From JAQVYB01 sp964490935 (GTDB taxonomy: Bacteria; Verrucomicrobiota; Kiritimatiellia; RZYC01): DNA of 64,000 nt. The notes beneath the pieces are model-generated. The model did not search any database, was not told the origin of the DNA, and saw only the letters and a program-made list of their open reading frames with translations. This document shows positions 34,385 through 41,431 of the stretch, piece after piece. Made by a program: the position numbers and the translations under genes. The stretch is taken from assembly GCA_964490935.1 (NCBI GenBank), contig CAZBEO010000002.1:34097-98096 (forward strand), read 5' to 3'. Numbering within the stretch: position 1 is the stretch's first letter; every line of letters starts with the position of its first letter.

Positions 34385-35020
34385 TTATTGCTCTTCAGGA
34401 CCCAGTTCGCCGATGCGGCGCATGATGTGGTCTCCGGCCAAGGCGTATACTTCTTTCCCGTCGCCGAGTTTCTTGATCTCTTCGGGTTGGACCGGCTTGC
34501 CGAAGATCACCCGGATTTTACGTGGCCGGATGAAACGCGCACCGCGCGGATACGCCTCAAAGCTACCTTCGATTCGCGTGGGCACCACCGGTACGCCCGC
34601 CTTGACAATCATAAATCCGATCCCTGCCTTGGCCTGCTGAAGTTGTCCGTCTTCCGAACGGGTTCCTTCGGGGAAAAGCGCCACGACTTCTCCCTGCGCC
34701 AGATGACCGAGTACCGTGCGCATCGCCTTCAAATCGCCTTTGGTGCGGTCGAGCGGAATCGTCAGCAGGTGATCATACACCCAGTGCGCCAGCTGGCTCT
34801 TCCGCAGCGTGGCGCGGGCCACAAACCGGACAATCCGACGTGCCGACACGCCGGTGCCGATCAGCGGCGGGTCCAGAAAGCTCGCATGATTAGCGGCAAT
34901 GATGCAGCCGCCTTTTTCGGGTATATTTCCGCGCCCGATATATTCAATCCGAAACCAGACCGCCGCCCACAGACGTACCGAATAAACCGCGAACCAGTAA
35001 AATAGATGCAGATTTTTCAT
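34385..35020 (-). CDS. plsC: 1-acyl-sn-glycerol-3-phosphate acyltransferase
   Basis: PlsC transfers the second acyl chain to lysophosphatidate in phospholipid synthesis. The 211-residue protein has a hydrophobic N-terminus (LFYWFAVYSVRLWAAVWF), the catalytic N-H-x4-D in AANHASFLDPPLIG, the glycerophosphate site FPEGTRSEDGQL and PVVPTRIEG. ATG 35020 is preferred: it follows the cmk stop at once and has GGATGA upstream, whereas the next in-frame start lies within cmk. It is last in the hisC-aroF-tyrA-aroA-cmk run, in the place that rpsA takes in many bacteria. Confidence 0.92.
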   Translation of the reverse strand: MKNLHLFYWFAVYSVRLWAAVWFRIEYIGRGNIPEKGGCIIAANHASFLDPPLIGTGVSARRIVRFVARATLRKSQLAHWVYDHLLTIPLDRTKGDLKAMRTVLGHLAQGEVVALFPEGTRSEDGQLQQAKAGIGFMIVKAGVPVVPTRIEGSFEAYPRGARFIRPRKIRVIFGKPVQPEEIKKLGDGKEVYALAGDHIMRRIGELGPEEQ

Positions 35021-35021
35021 T

Positions 35022-35702
35022 TCATCCGTTAGAGCTGGACACTTCCGACACAATCAGTTTGACCACATCATCAATGCCCATGTGGGTGGTGTTGACCACT
35101 TTGGCACCCAAGGCGATTTGCAGCGGTGCCGTGGCGCGGGTGGTATCCTTGTGATCCCGCCGAGCCAGCGAATCTTTCACGCTTTGCACGCAAGCGGTGC
35201 TCTCCGAGACCTGCAATTCCTTAAAACGCCGCCGCGCGCGCTCTTCCGGATCCGCATCCAGATAGTACTTCCAATTCGTTTCGGGAAAAACCACCGACCC
35301 AATATCACGGCCTTCCATCACAATCGAACCGAAGTCCCGCATATCACGCAGGCGTGCCACGATAAAGCTGCGCACCTCGGGAATGGCCGCCACATCCGAA
35401 ACCCGCTCGCGCACCGCCTCCTTGCGAATGAAGTCACGCGGGTCCACGCCGTCAATGTGAAAAAAGAGTGTGCGCTCTTCGATGAAAAAATCCCACGTCG
35501 AGTCGTTCATCATCCGAACGACCGCCTCGGCATCGCGTACATCCACACCGCTATGCACGGCCTTCCACGTCATCCCGCGATAGAGCGAGCCCGAGTCCAC
35601 ATAAATAAATGCCAACGCCTTGGCCACCTGACGCGATACCGTCGATTTACCCGAAGCCGACGGCCCGTCAATGGCGATTACCAACCCTTCATTCGGTTTC
35701 AT
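35022..35702 (-). CDS. cmk: Cytidylate kinase
   Basis: Cmk phosphorylates CMP and dCMP. The 226-residue protein opens LVIAIDGPSASGKSTVSRQV with the P-loop, then FIYVDSGSLYRGMTWKA, GSIVMEGRDIGSVVFP and a lid with SLARRDHKDTTRATAPL, all diagnostic. It overlaps aroA by 14 bases. Pairing of cmk with aroA is common in bacteria and reflects old operon linkage rather than a shared pathway. Confidence 0.95.
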   Translation of the reverse strand: MKPNEGLVIAIDGPSASGKSTVSRQVAKALAFIYVDSGSLYRGMTWKAVHSGVDVRDAEAVVRMMNDSTWDFFIEERTLFFHIDGVDPRDFIRKEAVRERVSDVAAIPEVRSFIVARLRDMRDFGSIVMEGRDIGSVVFPETNWKYYLDADPEERARRRFKELQVSESTACVQSVKDSLARRDHKDTTRATAPLQIALGAKVVNTTHMGIDDVVKLIVSEVSSSNG

Positions 35703-37017
35703 GCACCTGCGCTCCCAATCGTTTTAAATCATTCCAGAATGCCGGGTACGAGGTACTCACGCATTCCACGTTTCTAAGCGTCACCGGTTTCGCCGCGAAC
35801 AACGCCATAATCGCCATCGACATCGCGATGCGATGGTCGCCATGCGCATCGAGTTCCACCCCGCCGCGAATCGGTCCGCCACCCTCGATCACCATGCCAT
35901 CCGGCGTTTCGCTCACCTGCGCGCCCATAGCCGTCAGATGCCGCACCATCACCGCAATCCGATCCGACTCCTTGAACCGCAACTCGCTGGCATCTCGAAT
36001 CACCGTCCGCCCGGTCGCCAGCACGCCAGCCACCGCCAGAATCGGCAACTCATCTATCACAGACGGGATTTCCGGTCCACCTATTTCCACCCCTTTGAGC
36101 GTGCCGCCTTCCACCGTCAGATCGCCCATCGGCTCCTCGCCCGCACCGGCGCGCGGCGTACTCTCCACCGAAGCGCCCATTCGCCGCAGTACCGAAAGAA
36201 TGGCCTCGCGTCCGGGATTCAATCCCACCCCCTCGATCGTCAGCCGAAGCCCCGGCGTACAGGCCGCCGCCACCAGACAAAACGCCGCCGACGAAATATC
36301 CCCCGGAATGCGAATTGAGAAGCCCCGCAAGTCCGGGCCTTTCGGGCCGAAGCCCTCCAATTCCAAACGGCCTTCCGCCATTTCCAACGGCACCCCCAGC
36401 GTACGAAAAAGCCGTTCGGTATGATCACGGCTTTTTGCCGGTTCGAGCAGCACCGTCCGCCCCTCCGCAAAGAGACCGGCCAGCAACACGCAGGATTTCA
36501 CCTGAGCCGACGGCATCGGCATTCGGTACGTGATTCCCTTGAGCCCGCCCCCGCGAATGGTCATCGGCGCGGTGCCTTTTTCGCCCGTCAGCCGCACCGT
36601 CGCGCCCATCTGTTCCAGCGGCTCCTGAATGCGCCGCATGGGACGCGAGCAGAGCGAGGCATCACCCGTCAGCGTGACCGAGAGCGGGAATCCCGCTAGC
36701 AATCCGGCCAGCAGGCGAGTGCCCGTACCCGAATTGCCCAGGTCCAGCGGGCTGTCCGGCTGAACCAGTGCGTTGCCCGTGCCTTCGATGATCAGTGTGT
36801 CGCCGGCATCGCACACGCGCGCGCCGAGTCGTTCCATCGCCCGCAGGGTATTCAGACAATCCTCTCCGCGCAGATAGCCGGTCACCACCGATTCGCCACG
36901 CGCCAGACCAGCCAGCAACGCCACCCGCTGCGAGACGCTTTTATCTCCCGGAACCGTCATGCGATAGGCTCCACACGTCAAACCGGGCTCCACCCGTATG
37001 GCCTGCGGATTATTCAT
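35689..37017 (-). CDS. aroA: 3-phosphoshikimate 1-carboxyvinyltransferase (EPSP synthase)
   Basis: AroA makes 5-enolpyruvylshikimate 3-phosphate from shikimate 3-phosphate and PEP. At 442 residues it is of normal length. Visible motifs are VPGDKSVSQRVALLAGLARG (the phosphate-binding Lys-Ser-Ser/Val region), LDLGNSGTGTRLLAGLLAG, LCSRPMRRIQEPLEQMGA, ELRFKESDRIAVMVRHLTAM and DAHGDHRIAMSMAIMAL. NSGTGTR with Thr-Gly-Thr rather than Gly-Thr-Ala-x-R is the form seen in class II (glyphosate-tolerant-like) enzymes, so reduced glyphosate sensitivity is possible; this is an inference. It overlaps tyrA by 8 bases and cmk by 14. Confidence 0.94.
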   Translation of the reverse strand: MNNPQAIRVEPGLTCGAYRMTVPGDKSVSQRVALLAGLARGESVVTGYLRGEDCLNTLRAMERLGARVCDAGDTLIIEGTGNALVQPDSPLDLGNSGTGTRLLAGLLAGFPLSVTLTGDASLCSRPMRRIQEPLEQMGATVRLTGEKGTAPMTIRGGGLKGITYRMPMPSAQVKSCVLLAGLFAEGRTVLLEPAKSRDHTERLFRTLGVPLEMAEGRLELEGFGPKGPDLRGFSIRIPGDISSAAFCLVAAACTPGLRLTIEGVGLNPGREAILSVLRRMGASVESTPRAGAGEEPMGDLTVEGGTLKGVEIGGPEIPSVIDELPILAVAGVLATGRTVIRDASELRFKESDRIAVMVRHLTAMGAQVSETPDGMVIEGGGPIRGGVELDAHGDHRIAMSMAIMALFAAKPVTLRNVECVSTSYPAFWNDLKRLGAQVHETE

Positions 37018-37900
37018 CGCCGCTTTCGGCCTCCTGCTCCGGTGCTAGTTCACGCCGAAAGTTTCCCGCCTGGCGCAAGTACCGCGCCAGCGCGTCCATA
37101 TCGTTCCGCTCGAGCAACCCGCGCAGCCGCTCCAGTTCCGATTGAACCGCCTTCACTTCATCCAGCACGTTGGAACGGTTGCTCTCGAAAACATCCTTCC
37201 ACATCGCGGGTGAGCCGCAGGCCAGGCGCGTCATGCTGCGATAGCCCGGCCCGCAGAAATCCGCTTCTGGAGCCCCACCATCCGGACGCGACACCGCCAC
37301 GGCCAACGCCGAGGAAAGCAGATGCGGCAAATGACTCGTCCGTGCCAAAACCCGATCGTGCACTTCCGGGCTCATCACCGAGACCCGGCAACCAACAAAA
37401 TTCCAGAGTGTAGCCACCCGCAGCACCGCCATTTCCGGGGTGGTCCCGCTTTCGGTCAAGATACAGCGGGCACCCGCATAGAGATCTGAACGCGCGGCTT
37501 CCACCCCGCTTTTCTCCGACCCGGCCACCGGATGGCTTCCCACAAACGAAACCTTCGATCCATCCAAGATCGTTTCCACTTCCGCATGAAGCCAGGCCTT
37601 GGTGCTGCCCACGTCCGTAATCACCGCCCCCGGCTTCAGTGCCCCGCGCACCTCGCGTATCAGCGATGGAATGGAAAGCACGGGTACACACACCACCACC
37701 AAATCCGCATCCGTTACCGCCTCGGACGCATCCGTTACCGCCTGATCACACAGGCCGTGTTCCAGCGCATGGCGTACCGTTTCAGCACGTCGAGCATATC
37801 CCTGCACACAGCCGCCGTAGCCTCGCGCTTTCAGGGCCAGACCCAGCGAGCCGCCCATCAATCCGAGTCCCAATAGGACTATCTTTTTTTCTGCGTGCAT
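37010..37900 (-). CDS. tyrA: Prephenate dehydrogenase
   Basis: TyrA converts prephenate (or arogenate) to the tyrosine precursor with NAD(P). The 296-residue protein opens with the Rossmann motif IVLLGLGLMGGSLGLALKAR, then VVVCVPVLSIPSLIREV, VITDVGSTKAWLHAEVE, FVGSHPVAGSEKSGVEAA and SHLPHLLSSALAVAV, all typical. There is no fused chorismate mutase or ACT domain, so feedback control by tyrosine through ACT is absent here. ATG 37900 is taken because AAGGTGG precedes it. It overlaps aroA and follows aroF by 33 bases. Confidence 0.93.
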   Translation of the reverse strand: MHAEKKIVLLGLGLMGGSLGLALKARGYGGCVQGYARRAETVRHALEHGLCDQAVTDASEAVTDADLVVVCVPVLSIPSLIREVRGALKPGAVITDVGSTKAWLHAEVETILDGSKVSFVGSHPVAGSEKSGVEAARSDLYAGARCILTESGTTPEMAVLRVATLWNFVGCRVSVMSPEVHDRVLARTSHLPHLLSSALAVAVSRPDGGAPEADFCGPGYRSMTRLACGSPAMWKDVFESNRSNVLDEVKAVQSELERLRGLLERNDMDALARYLRQAGNFRRELAPEQEAESGDE

Positions 37901-37933
37901 GATTCCACCTTCGGCCAAAGGCTTCCGCCCTGC

Positions 37934-38965
37934 CTACATCGTTTTACCCACCGCGCCTGCAATCGCCCGCATCTGTTCCATCATCAGTCGGAACTTCGCG
38001 GGAACCAGCGACTGCGATCCATCCGAGAACGCCTCTTCCGGGCGCGGATGCACTTCCACCATCACTCCATCGGCCCCCGCCGCCACCGCCGCGCACGCCA
38101 TCGGGCGCACCAGATCCCAGTGCCCCGTACCGTGACTCGGGTCCACAATCACCGGCAAATGAGTCTCGCGGTTCAGCACCGGCACGGCACTCAAATCCAG
38201 CGTATTGCGCGTCATCGGCTCAAACGTCCGAATGCCGCGCTCACACAGAATCACCCGCTGATTGCCCTGACTCATCACATACTCCGCGCTCATCAGCAGT
38301 TCCTGAATCGTACTCGAAAGCCCGCGCTTGATCATCACCGGCTTGTCGCAACGTCCCACCACCTTCAGCAAATTAAAATTCTGCATATTGCGCGCACCGA
38401 TCTGAATGATGTCGCACATCTCCTCAATCATCTCCACATCCCGCGTGTCCATCACTTCCGACACAATATACAACCCGTACTTCTCACGTGCCTCCGCCAG
38501 AATCGAAAGCCCCTTCACGCCCATGCCCTGAAAAGCATACGGCGAGGTTCGCGGCTTGAACGCACCCGCGCGAAGTACCGTCGCACCCGCCTCTTTCACG
38601 CACTGTGCCACTTCCAAGAGGCCTTCACGACTCTCCACCGCGCACGGACCCGCCATCACCACCAGCTCATTCCCGCCGATGCGTACCGGCGCTGCCCCGT
38701 TCAGCGACGGCAGTTCAATCACGGTACGGGCCGGATGAAACGCCGCATTCGCCAGCTTGTACGGCTTGACCACGTTCATCGTGTAATCCACACCCGGAAA
38801 CACATCCACCGGTTTCACGCGAAGAATCGACTCATTGCCGATCACACCGATAATCGAGCGCTCCTCGCCCCGACTCAGGCTCGGCGTCAGCCCCCATTCC
38901 CGTATCTTTTCCAGGATGTGCTCGATCTGCGCCTCGGTGGCGTCCCGCTTCAATACAATAATCAT
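37934..38965 (-). CDS. aroF: 3-deoxy-7-phosphoheptulonate synthase (DAHP synthase)
   Basis: This enzyme condenses PEP and erythrose 4-phosphate, the first step of the aromatic pathway. The 343-residue protein has an N-terminal ferredoxin-like regulatory domain (about 1-70, MIIVLKRDATEAQIEHILEK) and a class I-beta barrel: VVMAGPCAVESREGLLEVAQ, RAGAFKPRTSPYAFQGMG, IQIGARNMQNFNLLKVVG, PVMIKRGLSSTIQELL and PVIVDPSHGTGHWD. It overlaps hisC by ATGA and heads the aromatic block after it. The N-terminal domain is the usual site for feedback inhibition in this subtype. Confidence 0.94.
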   Translation of the reverse strand: MIIVLKRDATEAQIEHILEKIREWGLTPSLSRGEERSIIGVIGNESILRVKPVDVFPGVDYTMNVVKPYKLANAAFHPARTVIELPSLNGAAPVRIGGNELVVMAGPCAVESREGLLEVAQCVKEAGATVLRAGAFKPRTSPYAFQGMGVKGLSILAEAREKYGLYIVSEVMDTRDVEMIEEMCDIIQIGARNMQNFNLLKVVGRCDKPVMIKRGLSSTIQELLMSAEYVMSQGNQRVILCERGIRTFEPMTRNTLDLSAVPVLNRETHLPVIVDPSHGTGHWDLVRPMACAAVAAGADGVMVEVHPRPEEAFSDGSQSLVPAKFRLMMEQMRAIAGAVGKTM

Positions 38966-40071
38966 GACAAAATAACCCCTTCCTGCATCAATTCCTTCAT
39001 CGCATGAATCAATCGTTTATTTTCATGCGCCGTACCCACCGTCACCCGAATCCATTCCGGCATCGCATAACCCGCCACCGGACGCACAATCACCTTCTTG
39101 CGCTGCAACGCCTCAAACACGCGCCGCCCCTCGCCCACCTTCACCAGCATGAAATTCGCACGCGATGGAACAATCTCCAGCTTCATCTCCCCGAAACTCT
39201 GCTCCAGAAAAGCCAGTCCTTCCTTCACCATGAGCCGCGTCTTTTCCACATGCGCCTCATCATCCAGAGCCGCCAGTGCTGCTATCTGTCCCATTGCATT
39301 CACATTAAACGGCTGGCGCACCCGGTTCAACAACTCGATCTCCCGCTTTCCGGCAATGCCATAGCCCACCCGCAGGCCCGCCAAGCCATACGCCTTCGAA
39401 AACGTACGCAGCACATACACATGCGGACGCGATCGCACATACTGAATCAGATCCGGCTGATCCTCAGGCTCCATCATCTCGATATACGCCTCGTCAAACA
39501 CCACGGCCACATGATCCGGCACCCGCCGCATGAATCCATCGATCTCCTCCGGCTCAAGAACCGTACCCGTCGGATTGTTCGGATTCGCAATAAACACAAT
39601 ACGCGTCTGCTCATCAATCGCCTCGAGCATCGCATCCAGATCATGCCGATACGCCTTCATCGGCACCGCCTTCACACCTGCCTGACGCGCCGCCGCCGCC
39701 AGCCGATACACCACAAACGCACGATCCGCCATCACGATATTCTTGCCCTTGCTCAGATAAAGCGTCGCGATCATTTCCAGCAGCTCATTGCTGCCATTGC
39801 CCACGATCACTTCCTCCAGATGAACCCGCAGCCGCGTCGCCAATTTTTCCCGCAGATAATGTGAACCCCCGTCCGGATAAAAATGCATCTTTTCCGCCGC
39901 CTGCTTCATCGCCTTCACCGCCAGCGGAGAAGGCCCAAGCGAATTCTCGTTCGACGCCAACTTGCAGATTTCATCCACACAATCAAAACCCAGTTCCCGC
40001 GCCACCTCCTCGATCGGTTTGCCCGGCTCATAATATCCCAAATCCGCAATCCACTCATTTTCTATCTGCAT
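38962..40071 (-). CDS. hisC: Histidinol-phosphate aminotransferase
   Basis: A 369-residue PLP-dependent class I/II aminotransferase. KLASNENSLGPSPLAVKAM is the HisC start signature; PDGGSHYLREKLA, NGSNELLEMIATLY, FIANPNNPTGTVLEPEEI, VVFDEAYIEM and the PLP Lys in RTFSKAYGLAGLRVGYGIA follow. In this position, ahead of aroF and tyrA, the enzyme often also transaminates aromatic 2-oxoacids, so it may finish tyrosine and phenylalanine synthesis as well as histidine. First gene of the operon; upstream lies the palindrome cluster at 40182-40271. Confidence 0.92.
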   Translation of the reverse strand: MQIENEWIADLGYYEPGKPIEEVARELGFDCVDEICKLASNENSLGPSPLAVKAMKQAAEKMHFYPDGGSHYLREKLATRLRVHLEEVIVGNGSNELLEMIATLYLSKGKNIVMADRAFVVYRLAAAARQAGVKAVPMKAYRHDLDAMLEAIDEQTRIVFIANPNNPTGTVLEPEEIDGFMRRVPDHVAVVFDEAYIEMMEPEDQPDLIQYVRSRPHVYVLRTFSKAYGLAGLRVGYGIAGKREIELLNRVRQPFNVNAMGQIAALAALDDEAHVEKTRLMVKEGLAFLEQSFGEMKLEIVPSRANFMLVKVGEGRRVFEALQRKKVIVRPVAGYAMPEWIRVTVGTAHENKRLIHAMKELMQEGVILS

Positions 40072-40181
40072 GATGTCATCCCTCGTTTAAACGTGAAAAA
40101 TCGACCGCTTTTTACACTGTATCCCCCAACGTTGTCTGTAAAATATGACGATCAAAAGCGCCGTCCCGGCCCATGATCTAT

Positions 40182-40271
40182 TTTTCCAATGATTGGAAAA
40201 GTGCCCTGAGGGCACCTTCAACTTTTCCAATGGTTGGAAAAATCGTCAAAAAAGTTTCCAATGATTGGAAA
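40182..40271. repeat. Cluster of three TTCCAATGATTGGAA-type palindromes
   Basis: Copies lie at 40182-40200 (TTTTCCAATGATTGGAAAA), 40223-40241 (one base changed, TTTTCCAATGGTTGGAAAA) and 40255-40271. Between the first two is a separate perfect palindrome GTGCCCTGAGGGCAC (40201-40215). The cluster fills a third of the gap between divergent hisC and the exported thioredoxin-fold gene, where it could form stacked hairpins. Confidence 0.8.
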
Positions 40272-40329
40272 AATCCTCCCGGATTAAAACTGTACAATCC
40301 GGCTCTAATCGCACTATCGTAAATACGCA

Positions 40330-41373
40330 ATGAACGCCTTGGCCATTCAATCTGAAACAATCCTGCGCCTCACTCGGACGCTCCGCCGGATAGTGGCGAT
40401 TCTGCTCTTTCTGCCGCTTCTTTCCACCTCCACTAACGCCGAACCGCTCACCGCCATGACCACCCGTGAAACACCCTACTACGTCACCGCCGAAGAAGAA
40501 ACACCCTTGGGCACTCTGCCGCCCTATGTCACCCTTTCCATCCTCGAATTGCGCGAATCCTCCTCCCGAATGACTATCACCTTTGAGGCCGCCTCCGGCT
40601 CCTGGATCACCGCCTTCGTGGATAAAGAGCTGATTGATGCCTCCTTCTACGCCACCCCGGAACCGTACTACCCGACCCTGGTCGAACCAACACCCGAATC
40701 CACCTCCACCCCCGTACCAACGCCCACTCCGCTCCCACCCGACGCCCAGCGCATCACTCTGACCCGCCGAACCCCCGCCTACGACCCCGCAAACGCCTTT
40801 CGAGTGATCGGATACTTCCCGCAGGGCGTCGAAATCCTCGTACTGAGCAATGCCGACGCCCAGGCATTCAGTCATGTGCTGTATGTTACCGGGGATGGAC
40901 GCGAAATCCGCGCCATCTGTCGCCAAGCCGACATTCTCCCGCCCGCGCTTCTTCAGGCAAGCGCACCAACCTCGCCGGGACGCGGCGGTGAAGTGGATCC
41001 GCTGAAATGGTTCGAAAATCAGGAAGGCTACAAAGAAGCACTCAGCCTGCAACGAAGTACCAAGCGCAAAATACTCCTCTACTTCCACACCTCTTGGAAC
41101 AACGACTGCAAGACCCTTTCCGATGAATTGCTCATGACCTCCGACTTCCTTCAGGCAACCAAGGAAATCATCAAGGTCTCCATCAATCCCGAGGAGGGGA
41201 AAAAGGACGCCGCTCTCGCTGCAAAATATGATGTCTCCATCCTGCCCACCACCCTGGTTCTGGATGCCCCCGGCAGCGAACCGCGCAAAATCAAGCTGCT
41301 GAAAAAAATGTACGGAAAAGCCCGTGTGGTGGATGTGCCCAAAGCCGTCGCCATCATTGAGACCACCCAGTGA
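40330..41373 (+). CDS. Exported thioredoxin-fold protein without a CxxC pair
   Basis: A 347-residue protein with a signal peptide (RIVAILLFLPLLSTSTNA), two SH3-like beta segments (about 45-105 and 140-200) joined by a Pro/Thr-rich linker (TPESTSTPVPTPTPLPP), and a C-terminal thioredoxin fold from about residue 225. There the active site reads SWNNDCKTL where WCxxC is expected: the first Cys is Asn, so dithiol exchange is unlikely, although one Cys remains. The cis-Pro loop (VSILPTTLVLD) is intact. It may act as a monothiol enzyme, a chaperone or a binding protein. It is monocistronic, divergent from hisC, and I see no good ribosome site before ATG 40330. Confidence 0.75.
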   Translation: MNALAIQSETILRLTRTLRRIVAILLFLPLLSTSTNAEPLTAMTTRETPYYVTAEEETPLGTLPPYVTLSILELRESSSRMTITFEAASGSWITAFVDKELIDASFYATPEPYYPTLVEPTPESTSTPVPTPTPLPPDAQRITLTRRTPAYDPANAFRVIGYFPQGVEILVLSNADAQAFSHVLYVTGDGREIRAICRQADILPPALLQASAPTSPGRGGEVDPLKWFENQEGYKEALSLQRSTKRKILLYFHTSWNNDCKTLSDELLMTSDFLQATKEIIKVSINPEEGKKDAALAAKYDVSILPTTLVLDAPGSEPRKIKLLKKMYGKARVVDVPKAVAIIETTQ

Positions 41374-41383
41374 AATTTGATAG

Positions 41384-41422
41384 TTGAAATCTGATATCTG
41401 ACATTTGAAATCTGATATCTGA
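41384..41422. repeat. Two direct 18-base repeats between convergent genes
   Basis: TTGAAATCTGATATCTGA occurs at 41384-41401 and 41405-41422, a 21-base period, with further degenerate half-units on each side (TTGATAGTTGAAAT, CTGAAATCGATT). The stretch is AT-rich, unlike its surroundings, and separates the ends of two convergent genes. Confidence 0.7.
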
Positions 41423-41431
41423 AATCGATTG

